Position numbers and translations under genes: made by a program. From Pleomorphomonas sp. JP5 (GTDB taxonomy: Bacteria; Pseudomonadota; Alphaproteobacteria; Rhizobiales; Pleomorphomonadaceae): a stretch of 64,000 nucleotides of DNA. This document shows positions 27,335 to 36,145 of this stretch, piece by piece (position 1 is the stretch's first letter; each line of letters starts with the position of its first letter). The stretch is taken from assembly GCF_023721815.1 (NCBI RefSeq), contig NZ_JAMDLI010000008.1:891944-955943 (forward strand), in the 5' to 3' direction. Under the pieces are notes generated by a model. The model made no database searches. It was not told the DNA's origin and saw only the letters and a list, made by a program, of their open reading frames with translations.

Positions 27335-28291
27335 ATGCCCCAATCAACATCCGTCGCATTCGCTTGCTTGATCTTGTCGGCATCCCCCTTACAGGCGGCC
27401 CCAGCGAGCTTTGAAACGCCGAGACCGGACGGCAGTACGATCCACTGGTCGCTCGACAGGCCGGATGCAGGCGCAAACGGACTGCTGGTTCTGATGCAGG
27501 GCTCGGGTTGCGCCAGTTCGAACAGCAGCGACAATCTCGCCAAAGCAAGAGCTGCCTTTGCCGACTTCGCGGTGTTGACGGTGGAGAAGTACGGGGTCGA
27601 GCCATCCTCGAGCCCAGAGCCGACCGGGGAGGCCTGCTCGGCGGAGTTCTACAGAAACCACAGCGTCTTGCAACGCGTCGCGGACTATCTCGACGTCATC
27701 GCCACGCTACGCGACTCACCATGGTGGAACGGCCGCCTTGTGCTCTTCCGCGGTTCGGAAGGCGCCGATGTCGCCTCCCGCCTCGCGGTCCCGGCCCATG
27801 CGGACGCGGCCGTCGTCCTTTCCCTCGGCGGCGGCTACACCTTCGGCGAGGACGTGCGCTGGTCCTTCGAGCAACAGATGATACGCGAGGGCGTGCCTCG
27901 GGACCAGTGGCCGGACCTCGCCGCGGTCTTTTCGGAGGCCAAGTCCGCCCCGCGCAGTGGCAAAGCCTGGGGTGGATCCGGCTATCGCTTTTGGGCGGAC
28001 AGCGTCGACCACCGGGCCGCCGATGACCTCATCCGGTTCGACGGTCCGATTCTGATGATCCATGGGAGCGCCGACACGTCGGTTCCGGTCGCCTCGGCGC
28101 GCGCGACGCTGGACAGGTTCGCCGACGCAAAGCGTTGCAACCTGACCTTTTGGGAGTTCACGGGCTACGACCACGGCATGACCGATATGGACGGTCGGAA
28201 CCACATGACCGAGGTGCTCGATCAGGCCGCCCTCTGGGTCAAGACCCGGTTGGCGGAACGAGGCGCTCGGTCGCCTTGCATGGCGCCCTGA
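27335..28291 (+). CDS. Secreted alpha/beta hydrolase
   Basis: 318 residues with a probable signal peptide (1-22, ending LQAAPA). Alpha/beta-hydrolase elements: LLVLMQGSGCA as oxyanion strand, the nucleophile elbow LFRGSEGADVAS (Arg replaces the first Gly of GxSxG), the acid in ILMIHGSADTSVPV and the histidine in YDHGMTD. Closest in look to periplasmic esterase/dienelactone-hydrolase-like proteins. Substrate unknown. It has no close operon partner and converges with the peroxiredoxin gene. Confidence 0.8.
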   Translation: MPQSTSVAFACLILSASPLQAAPASFETPRPDGSTIHWSLDRPDAGANGLLVLMQGSGCASSNSSDNLAKARAAFADFAVLTVEKYGVEPSSSPEPTGEACSAEFYRNHSVLQRVADYLDVIATLRDSPWWNGRLVLFRGSEGADVASRLAVPAHADAAVVLSLGGGYTFGEDVRWSFEQQMIREGVPRDQWPDLAAVFSEAKSAPRSGKAWGGSGYRFWADSVDHRAADDLIRFDGPILMIHGSADTSVPVASARATLDRFADAKRCNLTFWEFTGYDHGMTDMDGRNHMTEVLDQAALWVKTRLAERGARSPCMAP

Positions 28292-28337
28292 GCCTCGTCC
28301 ACGCCATCGTCGACCGCAGCGCCTCTTGTGAGAGCGA

Positions 28338-28820
28338 CTACAGCTTTTCGAGAATGCTCGGAGCCGCCGAACAGGTGGCCTCGCTCGCCCTTTCTTCGAC
28401 CTGCAGCTCCTTGACGATGCCGTCCTCTACGATCGCGGCGTAGCGTCTGGACCGAATGCCCATGCTGGGCGAAGGTTCGAGATCGAGCCCAACGCTCTTG
28501 GCAAAGGCGGCCGCCCCGTCGGCGAGAAAGACGATCTTGTCGCCGGCACCGAGCGCATCGCGCCACGCGCCCAACACATAGGCATCGTTGACCGCGGTGA
28601 CCGCGATGGCGTCGATGCCCTTGGCCTTGATCTCATCGAACTGCTGAATGAATCCAGGAACATGGGTCTTGGAACACGTCGGTGTGAAGGCACCGGGCAC
28701 AGCCACCAGAACCACCTTCTTGCCGGCAAACACTTCGTCGGTCGTGATCTCCTTCCGGCCGCCGTCGGCGGTCGGCGTCAAGAAGGTGAACGCAGGCAGC
28801 TTTTCTCCAACCTTGATCAT
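28338..28820 (-). CDS. Peroxiredoxin, Prx5 type
   Basis: 160-residue thiol peroxidase. The peroxidatic cysteine is Cys49 in VPGAFTPTCSKTHVPGF; the second cysteine, Cys150 in EATCSAAP near the C-terminus, is placed as a resolving cysteine. It reduces hydrogen or alkyl peroxides using glutathione/glutaredoxin or thioredoxin in relatives. It lies 40 bases downstream of a DsbD-like gene on the same strand, suggesting a shared redox theme. Confidence 0.94.
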   Translation of the reverse strand: MIKVGEKLPAFTFLTPTADGGRKEITTDEVFAGKKVVLVAVPGAFTPTCSKTHVPGFIQQFDEIKAKGIDAIAVTAVNDAYVLGAWRDALGAGDKIVFLADGAAAFAKSVGLDLEPSPSMGIRSRRYAAIVEDGIVKELQVEERASEATCSAAPSILEKL

Positions 28821-28860
28821 GACCTCTCCCTCTCTCTACAGTACGACCTCGTGATTATAC

Positions 28861-29694
28861 CTATTCAGACATAGCGTCGAGGCTACGGACGATCTCGTAG
28901 GCCCGGTCTTTCTCGGCCAGCACGAAATTAAGCTCAACGCCGTCCACGCCCGCCGCTTTCGACGGTCCCTCCAGCGCAATGGTGAAGCGGCGACGGCCGT
29001 CCTCCACGCCAACGGGCTCCGGTGGCGCTGCGTACCATTTGGCCGGTCCGGTCACGAAGAGATCGACAAGGCGACCGTCATCGGGCACCGACACCTCGAC
29101 GCTCCCCCTCGCCGTCGTCGCATCGAAGTGGAGGCGATCGACGGCGACGCGACCATCGTCTGCGATTGTCGGCACGCGCGCTTCGAAGGCCGAGATGGCG
29201 GAATTGGCCTCGGGATCGGCTGGAGCATCGGGATCGAGGCGGACGGTCGCATCAGCCTCTGCCGGCACGCAGATCTCCGCGCATAGCCCGTAAAGCACGT
29301 GAACGGAGAGCGTCAGCGGCTTGTCCGGCCGCTCCGGAACAGCTCGGATCGGCAGGAGGAGACGCCCCTCATAGATCATCGACGTGCCGGTGCCGTCGGT
29401 GTAGCGCTTCGGCACCGGATAGGCGACGCCGAAATCCTTGAGATTGGCGCTGCCGGCCACATCGAAGATCGGCGGAATACCGGCATCGCCGGGGTTGCGC
29501 CAATAGGTGTGCCAGCCCTCGGGCAGATCGAGTTCCAGCGCCGCACGATAGGCGCCGTTCTCGATGCCGCCTGCAACAAGCAGGCGAGCATCCACTTTCG
29601 GCACGTCGAAAGCCGACGCCGGGCCCGCCAGGACACCGAGCAGCGGCAGGAGAAAAGCAGTTCGCAGCAGGGCCGACATCTTCAATACAGTCAT
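28861..29694 (-). CDS. Periplasmic DsbD alpha-domain-like (thiol-redox) protein
   Basis: 277 residues: signal peptide (to about residue 28), then a domain like the N-terminal part of DsbD/ScsB. The cysteine pair is in LYGLCAEICVPAEA (Cys138 and Cys142), and the DLPEGWHTYWRNPGDAG stretch is typical. There is no transmembrane DsbD core or thioredoxin domain, so it is a stand-alone periplasmic module that would receive or pass electrons with a separate membrane protein. ATG 29692-29694 has GGAATCGAG directly upstream. Probably cotranscribed with the peroxiredoxin gene. Confidence 0.83.
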   Translation of the reverse strand: MTVLKMSALLRTAFLLPLLGVLAGPASAFDVPKVDARLLVAGGIENGAYRAALELDLPEGWHTYWRNPGDAGIPPIFDVAGSANLKDFGVAYPVPKRYTDGTGTSMIYEGRLLLPIRAVPERPDKPLTLSVHVLYGLCAEICVPAEADATVRLDPDAPADPEANSAISAFEARVPTIADDGRVAVDRLHFDATTARGSVEVSVPDDGRLVDLFVTGPAKWYAAPPEPVGVEDGRRRFTIALEGPSKAAGVDGVELNFVLAEKDRAYEIVRSLDAMSE

Positions 29695-29907
29695 CTCGAT
29701 TCCGGAAGGCAATCGGGACCAGATAGCATCAACCCGGCCTTCAGCCCCACGAAAAAACGATAAGCCGACTGATTGGGGATCACATTATCGTGGCCGGGAC
29801 CACCACCGGCGAGACCGGCCACATTGTCATAATAGTCAGTGTTTTCTGTTTCTTAAGGGCTCCGGGAGTTGATGATTACACCTTTCGTATGAGCCCTCGA
29901 GGATAGT

Positions 29908-32001
29908 ATGCGTCTGTCCATACAGAAGTCGATAATTCTGGTTGTTTCGACGTTGAGTCTGGCCCTTTTGGCCCAGACAGGAGACGGCGTCTGGACGGCA
30001 TATCGAGCATGGTCGACAGCGGAGACATTGCGAGGTCTCGCGGAGGTTGAACGCAGCCTGTTCGAGGCCATGTCCGCCTTCCGTATCGAGCGCGGCGATA
30101 CGCCTTCCGCGCTCGGGATGCCAAAAGAGCAGAGCGGTGACATCGTCAACGCAATCGCCGAGCGTCGGGCGGAAACCTCGGCCAAGCTCGATGCCACGAT
30201 CGCCGGTCTTGAACTGATCGGCGGCGACGCGTTGAAGCCGGCGAAAGACGATCTCATGAACCGGCGAGACCGGCTAAAGACGTTGCGAGACGCCGCCGAC
30301 ACCGAGCTCGCCAAGCCGCTTGCCGAGCGGGACAAGAAGATCGGCAAGACCTACCTCGCAGAGGGCGGAGACATCCTCGCCGCGATGGATAAAGCAACGG
30401 GCGCAATTGAAACCCAAATGCAGTCCATGGCCCCGGAACTGGCCGCCTTGGTCAACGTCCGAGCGCTGGCCTGGAACGCCCGCAGCTACGCGGGCACCAC
30501 GGTGATCGGAATGCTGCCCGCGATTACGGAAAAGCGCCCGTTCCGCGATGGCGAGGCCGCACCGATCAATGCCGCCCTCAAACAGGCGCAGTCCCTGTGG
30601 GAGCTGGTGCGCGACATGGTCGCCTCACCCGGCATTCCCGAAAAAGTCAGGCAGGCTTTCACCGAGGGAGACACCGCCTTCTTTTCCGGCGAGTTCCGCA
30701 AACACCAAGACGATCAGATCAAGAAGATGACGTCCTGGCAACCGCCGAGCATCAAGCTCGATGCCTGGCTGCAGGCCGGAGCCAAGGCGACTTCGACGGT
30801 CGGCGGGGTCGCCGGAGCGGCGATCGAAGCTCTCGGGACCAAGGCCGACGGCTATTCGTCCAAGGCCACGCGTCAGCTCGCCATAAATGCGGCCATGCTC
30901 GCCTTCACCGTGCTTCTGTCGATCGCCGCCGCCGTCATCACCCGCGTCCGGCTTGGCCGTCCCATGGCGTTGATGACCGTCGCCATGAGCCGTCTCGCCG
31001 CCAACGATACGACGGTGGAAGTCCCCGGGCTTGGCCGCAAGGACGAGATCGGCGCGATGGCCGCCGCCGTCGAAGTGTTCAGGAACAACGCCATTCGGGT
31101 CGGCGAAATGGCTCGCGAGGCCGCCGAGCGCGATGCAGGCGAGATCGCGGAACGGCAGCGGCTGCGTGAAGAGACCGCCGCCGCCTTCGAGACCACCGTC
31201 GGTGGCGTCCTGGAGCGGGTCATCGCCGCCATCGACCTGTTGCACAGCTCAGCCGAAACTCTGACCGGGAACGCCGAGGAGACGGCAATGCAGGCTGCCT
31301 CGGCCGCCGCCGCCGCCAGTCAGGCGACAGCCAACGTTCAGACCGTCGCCGGGGCCACCGAGGAGCTGTCGTCCTCGATCAACGAGATCGGTACCCGCGT
31401 CGCCGCAGCCGGCTCGGTCACAACGGAAGCGCGGGAGACGGCCGCCGCCACACGGGAGAACATCGCCGGCCTACAGACCGCAGCCGATCAGATCGGCACC
31501 ATCGTTGAACTCATCGACAGCATCGCGGGACAGACCAACCTCCTCGCGCTGAACGCCACCATCGAGGCCGCGCGGGCCGGTGAAGCGGGCAAGGGTTTTG
31601 CCGTCGTCGCCGCCGAGGTGAAACAGCTTGCCGACCAGACCTCGAAGGCCACATCCCAGATCGGTCGTCAGATCGGTGGCATCCAGTCGTCGACCGGCAC
31701 ATCCGCCACCTCGATCGGTGCGATCGCCGAGATCATCAACCGCCTCAACGACATCTCCGGGGCCATCGCCACAGCCGTGGAGCAGCAGTCCGGCGCGGCG
31801 AGCGAAATTGCCCTCAATGTCAGCGAAGCGGCGCGCGGAACCGCCGCCGTGTCGGAGAACGTCGAGGGCATCCGAAAGGCTTCGGAGCATACCAGCGCCG
31901 TGTCGACCACCGTGCTCTCGGCGGCGGACGACCTCGCGGAGCAGGCTGGCGAACTTCGTCGGGCGATGGACGATTTTCTGGTGACGCTGCGGGCGGCCTG
32001 A
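29908..32001 (+). CDS. Methyl-accepting chemotaxis protein
   Basis: 697 residues: TM1 (about 8-24), a helical periplasmic sensor of about 300 residues, TM2 (about 324-346), HAMP (about 347-400), and a signalling coiled coil whose tip is [20 protein letters not shown] (about 530-550), the CheA/CheW-binding hairpin. No C-terminal CheR-binding pentapeptide. The ligand cannot be predicted. GAGGATAGT precedes ATG 29908. It stands alone, with no che genes nearby, and ends with two hairpins. Confidence 0.95.
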   Translation: MRLSIQKSIILVVSTLSLALLAQTGDGVWTAYRAWSTAETLRGLAEVERSLFEAMSAFRIERGDTPSALGMPKEQSGDIVNAIAERRAETSAKLDATIAGLELIGGDALKPAKDDLMNRRDRLKTLRDAADTELAKPLAERDKKIGKTYLAEGGDILAAMDKATGAIETQMQSMAPELAALVNVRALAWNARSYAGTTVIGMLPAITEKRPFRDGEAAPINAALKQAQSLWELVRDMVASPGIPEKVRQAFTEGDTAFFSGEFRKHQDDQIKKMTSWQPPSIKLDAWLQAGAKATSTVGGVAGAAIEALGTKADGYSSKATRQLAINAAMLAFTVLLSIAAAVITRVRLGRPMALMTVAMSRLAANDTTVEVPGLGRKDEIGAMAAAVEVFRNNAIRVGEMAREAAERDAGEIAERQRLREETAAAFETTVGGVLERVIAAIDLLHSSAETLTGNAEETAMQAASAAAAASQATANVQTVAGATEELSSSINEIGTRVAAAGSVTTEARETAAATRENIAGLQTAADQIGTIVELIDSIAGQTNLLALNATIEAARAGEAGKGFAVVAAEVKQLADQTSKATSQIGRQIGGIQSSTGTSATSIGAIAEIINRLNDISGAIATAVEQQSGAASEIALNVSEAARGTAAVSENVEGIRKASEHTSAVSTTVLSAADDLAEQAGELRRAMDDFLVTLRAA

Positions 32002-32025
32002 TACCGGGCAATCCGGTACTTTTTG
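32002..32025 (+). terminator. Terminator of the chemoreceptor gene
   Basis: TACCGG / CCGGTA, a 6-bp stem with a 5-base loop, followed by CTTTTTG, starting directly after the chemoreceptor stop codon. Confidence 0.85.
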
Positions 32026-32058
32026 CGAAGGGAGGTTGCAGACGCCGCCTCCCTTCGC
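32025..32058. terminator. Second hairpin after the chemoreceptor gene
   Basis: GCGAAGGGAGG and CCTCCCTTCGC form a perfect 11-bp stem with a 12-base loop, starting where the first terminator ends. It is followed only by CGCTTTC, so it is a strong backup hairpin or 3'-end protector rather than a classical terminator. Confidence 0.6.
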
Positions 32059-32132
32059 CGCTTTCAAGCCTTGAATAATCGCCATGGCGGTTCATATTGG
32101 TCAATCGGAGCCCCACGAACCCCGGATGCGCC

Positions 32133-32723
32133 ATGGCCGACAAGGCAGCCTATCTCGACGGTAAGTTCCTGATCGCAATGCCGGCGCTCGACGACGGTGA
32201 GTTCGAGCGCTCCGTGATCTATATGTGCGCCCACTCGGCCGAGGGAGCGATGGGGCTTGTGATCAACAAGCCGCTCGACCATCTGTCCTTCCCCGATCTT
32301 CTGGTGCAGCTGGAAATCATTCCCGACGAGAAGCGCATCCGCCTGCCCTCAATGGCCCGCTCCATGCGGGTGCATCAGGGCGGCCCCGTCGACACCGGCC
32401 GAGGCTTCGTGCTGCACACGTCCGACTTCCATCTCGAGACGTCGACGCTGCCGATCTCCGAAGACCTGTCGTTGACCGCGACGGTGGAAATCCTGAAAGC
32501 GATCGCCGAGGGGCGAGGGCCCGAGCATTCGCTTCTGACGCTCGGCTATGCCGGCTGGGCGCCGGGCCAACTCGAGAGCGAGATCCAAGCCAACGGCTGG
32601 CTCATCACCGATTCCGATCCCGACATTATCTTCTCCGCCGCCGATGGCGAGCGCTATCGCCGGGCGCTCGCCACGCTGGGCGTCGATCTCGCCGCATTGT
32701 CGCCGGTCAGCGGACGGGCCTGA
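32133..32723 (+). CDS. YqgE/AlgH family protein
   Basis: 196 residues of the UPF0301 (YqgE/AlgH) family. Signature stretches: YLDGKFLIAMPALDDGEFER, HSAEGAMGLVINKPL, QGGPVDTGRGFVLHTSDF and YAGWAPGQLESEI. The biochemical role is not settled; AlgH was named from alginate regulation in Pseudomonas. ATG 32133 matches the family N-terminus. Its stop touches the convergent purD stop with no base between them. Confidence 0.92.
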   Translation: MADKAAYLDGKFLIAMPALDDGEFERSVIYMCAHSAEGAMGLVINKPLDHLSFPDLLVQLEIIPDEKRIRLPSMARSMRVHQGGPVDTGRGFVLHTSDFHLETSTLPISEDLSLTATVEILKAIAEGRGPEHSLLTLGYAGWAPGQLESEIQANGWLITDSDPDIIFSAADGERYRRALATLGVDLAALSPVSGRA

Positions 32724-34007
32724 TCAGCCCGCAGCCTTTTCCCTGGCCACGGCGCGCCAACCGATATCGCGGCGACAAAAACCATCCGGCCAGCGAACGC
32801 GATCAACCGCCTCATAGGCCTTGGCCTGCGCTTCGGAGACACTGTCGCCGAGTGCCGTGATGGCGAGAACACGGCCGCCGTTCGAGACGATCGAGCCGTC
32901 CTTCGAAGCAGTCCCTGCGTGAAAGACCGACACGTCCGGCAGCGCCGCCGCTTCGTCAAGGCCGTCGATCCGGCTACCCTTGCCATAGGTGCCGGGGTAG
33001 CCCTTGGCGGCCATGACCACGGTCAGCGCCGTGCGCTCGTCGAAGTTGGCGATATTGCCGGACAGGCGCCCTTCGGCGGAGGCCAGCATCAACTCCAGAA
33101 GATCGGACTGAAGACGCGGCAACAGGACCTCGGTTTCCGGATCGCCGAAGCGAACGTTGTATTCGATCAGCTTGGGGCCGTCCGCTTCGATCATAAGGCC
33201 GGCGAACAGCACGCCGACAAAGGGCGTCCCGCGCTTGGCAAGGCAGCGCACCGTCGGGACGATGATCTCGTCCATGATGCGCATCTCCATCGCTTCGTCC
33301 ACCACCGGCGTTGGTGAATAGGCGCCCATGCCACCGGTGTTGGGGCCCGTGTCGCCATCTCCTACCCGCTTGTGGTCCTGGGCAGCTGCGAGCGGCAGCA
33401 CGTCGATGCCGTCGGTGATGGCAAAGAAGCTCGCCTCCTCGCCGACGAGACAATCCTCGATCACCACCTCGGCGCCAGCCGCCCCGAATGCGCCGGAGAA
33501 GCAGGCGTCGACCGCAGCAAGCGCCTCGTCGACCGACGACGCCACGACGACCCCCTTGCCGGCGGCCAGACCATCGGCCTTGACGACGATGGGCGCGCCC
33601 CGATCGAGAACATAGGCACGGGCGGCCTCGGCATCGGAGAACCGACCATACGCCGCCGTCGGGATACCCGCTTCGGTGCAGACTTCTTTGGTGAAGGCCT
33701 TGGACCCTTCGAGACGCGCCGGCTCCCTCTTCGGACCGAAGGCCTTGATGCCGGCAGCGGAAAGATCGTCGACGAGGCCGGCCACCAACGGCGCTTCCGG
33801 TCCGATCACCACGAAGTCGACGCCATTGGTTTTGCAGAAGGCGATCACGGCCTCATGGTCGGCGGGGTCGATGGCGACAAGGTCGGCAATCTCGGCGATT
33901 CCCGCGTTGCCAGGAGCGCAGCTCAGACGAGTCAGCTTTGGAGAACAGCGAAGGGCGGCGGCAATGGCGTGTTCACGCCCGCCGGAACCGATAAGGAGCA
34001 CGTGCAT
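32724..34007 (-). CDS. purD: Phosphoribosylamine--glycine ligase
   Basis: 427 residues, full length. Second step of purine synthesis, joining glycine to phosphoribosylamine with ATP. N-terminal [19 protein letters not shown], the PGNAGIAE loop and the ATP-grasp core ([41 protein letters not shown]-type [11 protein letters not shown]) are all present. GGAGG lies six bases before ATG 34005-34007. Divergent from ubiA. Confidence 0.97.
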   Translation of the reverse strand: MHVLLIGSGGREHAIAAALRCSPKLTRLSCAPGNAGIAEIADLVAIDPADHEAVIAFCKTNGVDFVVIGPEAPLVAGLVDDLSAAGIKAFGPKREPARLEGSKAFTKEVCTEAGIPTAAYGRFSDAEAARAYVLDRGAPIVVKADGLAAGKGVVVASSVDEALAAVDACFSGAFGAAGAEVVIEDCLVGEEASFFAITDGIDVLPLAAAQDHKRVGDGDTGPNTGGMGAYSPTPVVDEAMEMRIMDEIIVPTVRCLAKRGTPFVGVLFAGLMIEADGPKLIEYNVRFGDPETEVLLPRLQSDLLELMLASAEGRLSGNIANFDERTALTVVMAAKGYPGTYGKGSRIDGLDEAAALPDVSVFHAGTASKDGSIVSNGGRVLAITALGDSVSEAQAKAYEAVDRVRWPDGFCRRDIGWRAVAREKAAG

Positions 34008-34127
34008 CTGAAGCCTCCAACGTCGCCGAGCCGATGCCGCGCGCCTTAACATGGCGGGCCGTGGAACAAAAGGCCGGAAGGCGAAACGGCCAGCGTTTTT
34101 CCATGAGTAAGCTGTCGCACGCAAATG

Positions 34128-34149
34128 GGAGGAGGGCTAGACTTCCTCC
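34128..34149 (+). promoter_or_regulatory. Possible Shine-Dalgarno hairpin before ubiA
   Basis: A purine run GGGAGGAGGG at 34127-34136 contains GGAGGA (34128-34133), which is complementary to TCCTCC at 34144-34149 ending directly before the ubiA ATG. The 6-bp pair with a 10-base loop would hide the only ribosome site, which is also farther from the ATG than usual. Whether transcription includes this segment is unknown. Confidence 0.35.
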
Positions 34150-35094
34150 ATGAACGCCCCTGATTCCGACGATATCGTCATTCCCGACGCCAAGCGCGGC
34201 AACTGGACCGATCGCCTGTTGCCGGCTGCCGCCAAGCCCTATGCGCAACTCGCCCGACTGGACCGGCCAATCGGCTGGTGGCTGCTGCTTCTGCCCTGCT
34301 GGTGGTCGCTGGCGCTGGCAAGTGGAGCGGCCGGCCAGGCTTTTCCGTCGCCTTGGCATGCGCTGCTGTTTTTCGTTGGCGCCGTTGCGATGCGGGGCGC
34401 CGGCTGCACCTATAACGACATCGTCGATCGCGACATCGACGCCGCCGTGGCGCGAACGCGGACGCGGCCGATCCCGTCGGGACGCGTCAGCCGCGGAGCC
34501 GCCACCGCCTTCCTGGGGCTGCAGGCTCTGGTCGGCCTCATCGTGCTGCTTCAGTTCGACCACTTCTCGATCGTTCTCGGCCTGTGTTCGCTGGTGCCGG
34601 TCGCGATCTATCCGTTCATGAAGCGGATTACCCACTTCCCACAGGTCGTACTCGGGCTTTCCTTCTCGTGGGGCGCGCTGATGGGCTGGAGCGTGGTGTT
34701 CGGGCGGCTCGATCCGCCGGCATTTCTCGTCTATGTCGCGGCCATCCTTTGGACCTTCGCCTACGACACGATCTATGCGCATCAGGACCGCGAGGACGAT
34801 GCGCTGATCGATCTCGGTTCGACAGCCCGCTATTTCGAGCACTCGACGCCGAAGTTGCTCACCGTCTGCTACGGTGCCGCCGTCTTGCTGCTTGGGGTGG
34901 CCTTCTACCTCGCCGATGCCAAGATCGTCGCCTTCGTCGGACTCGCGGGTTTCGCTCGCCATCTCGCCTGGCAGGTGGAGAAGTTCGACGCGGACGACGG
35001 AGAGCTTTGCCTCAAGCTGTTCAAGTCCAACCGCGATGCCGGACTTATTCTGACCGCCGGCCTTGTCATCGACGGACTGCTCAAAGGCATGTAG
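34150..35094 (+). CDS. ubiA: 4-hydroxybenzoate polyprenyltransferase
   Basis: 314 residues, integral membrane enzyme that attaches the polyprenyl tail to 4-hydroxybenzoate in ubiquinone synthesis. The first Asp-rich motif is NDIVDRDID (Asn89-Asp97) and the second is DTIYAHQDREDD, both needed for Mg-diphosphate binding; about eight hydrophobic helices. The ribosome site is unusual (see the hairpin at 34128-34149). Divergent from purD and convergent with the DUF6101 gene. Confidence 0.95.
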   Translation: MNAPDSDDIVIPDAKRGNWTDRLLPAAAKPYAQLARLDRPIGWWLLLLPCWWSLALASGAAGQAFPSPWHALLFFVGAVAMRGAGCTYNDIVDRDIDAAVARTRTRPIPSGRVSRGAATAFLGLQALVGLIVLLQFDHFSIVLGLCSLVPVAIYPFMKRITHFPQVVLGLSFSWGALMGWSVVFGRLDPPAFLVYVAAILWTFAYDTIYAHQDREDDALIDLGSTARYFEHSTPKLLTVCYGAAVLLLGVAFYLADAKIVAFVGLAGFARHLAWQVEKFDADDGELCLKLFKSNRDAGLILTAGLVIDGLLKGM

Positions 35095-35144
35095 CCAGCC
35101 CCCGCTTGACGAAGGTCGGCTACAGGACAACGTTCAAGCCACGA

Positions 35145-35708
35145 TCATTCGTAGCTGATGATCTCGCGCCAATCGCGTAACACCGGCATTTCGCCCGCCG
35201 CGCCCATCTTGCGACGGACGAGGAAGCGAGGTCGACGATCGCCCATGGAAGCGTGACGCCGACGCGGCGCCGGATCGCCCACCGGAACGGCGGCCTTGGA
35301 GCCGACGCGCTCGACGGAGCCTGATGTCGAGACCAGCAACATCGGCAACCCGAGACGATCGGACCAGCCCTTCCAGTCGGCCGCAGCGGCTTCCATGTCG
35401 CGCGTCACCGTGAGCGGAATCGACAGCGCCGGATCGCGATGGTGCAGCTCGACGTTGGCGACGAGATCGCCGGCGGCATTCGGCTCGATCCTGACCGACA
35501 CGCCCTCGAAGGCTGTGAACGGCAGGCTCAGCGTCAGCGGCAACCCGGACAACTGACGGCGAACGACGACCCCATCGTCGTCCATATAGATGGCGGCCTC
35601 CTGGACGGGCCGACCGACCTGCCCGACGTTGACGCACCACTTGGCCGGCAGATGCCCTGGATCGAGCCTAAGCGCCGTTTTCAGGCCCAGGGGAGTGGCT
35701 CCCATCAT
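35145..35708 (-). CDS. DUF6101 family protein
   Basis: 187 residues, resembling proteins of unknown function restricted to Rhizobiales relatives (DUF6101). Visible features: a central beta-rich segment with ALSIPLTVTRDMEAAAADWK, and a basic C-terminal part RRRHASMGDRRPRFLVRRKM. No signal peptide or membrane segment. Two adjacent ATGs (35706-35708 and 35703-35705) could start it. Function unknown. Confidence 0.7.
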   Translation of the reverse strand: MMGATPLGLKTALRLDPGHLPAKWCVNVGQVGRPVQEAAIYMDDDGVVVRRQLSGLPLTLSLPFTAFEGVSVRIEPNAAGDLVANVELHHRDPALSIPLTVTRDMEAAAADWKGWSDRLGLPMLLVSTSGSVERVGSKAAVPVGDPAPRRRHASMGDRRPRFLVRRKMGAAGEMPVLRDWREIISYE

Positions 35709-36145
35709 GCTCTTTGCCTCACTCGCAAACTTTTGACTATCCCTGTCGGGCCGAGCGTCTTTTTTTCGCGCTCAGTCCCGAAACCATGGCGAGCATAGGT
35801 CGAACGTCATCCCCGGCGGCTTAAGGGATTGGGTAAACTTTTTCTCGATTTTTGAGAGGGTTAGCGGAATCTGAAGCGCCAAATCGCGGCACGGCGTCAA
35901 CTCTCGGTCAATCTTCGTTGACAACGCCTCGCCAGCCCTTCCATCGGCGATGACGTAACGTTCAGCCAGAAAATGCTTGCACGTCAAAAGGTTGACGGCC
36001 AACCTCCCCCGAAAGGCGAGCAAGCGTCACGGTGAAGGCCGGCAAGGAGTTGCCGCATTTCTGTACGAGGAAGACCGCCTCAAGGCTTGTCGGCCGACAC
36101 CCCCAGCCCTAAACACGGAACTCCCGGAACCGATCGGATACCCGC
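35709..36145. other. Intergenic region upstream of pmbA with GTCAA repeats
   Basis: About 440 bp without a convincing gene (an 83-codon minus-strand frame at 35772-36023 has no ribosome site or family look). It contains several GTCAA/TTGAC half-sites, including the pair GTCAAC (35896-35901) / GTTGAC (35917-35922) and the tight inverted repeat CGTCAA-AAGG-TTGACG (35982-35997). It probably carries the pmbA-lpxK operon promoter and the DUF6101 promoter. Confidence 0.5.

Noticed and set aside
35772-36023. 83-codon minus-strand ORF upstream of pmbA
   Set aside because: No ribosome site, no recognisable protein, and the first codons look random.
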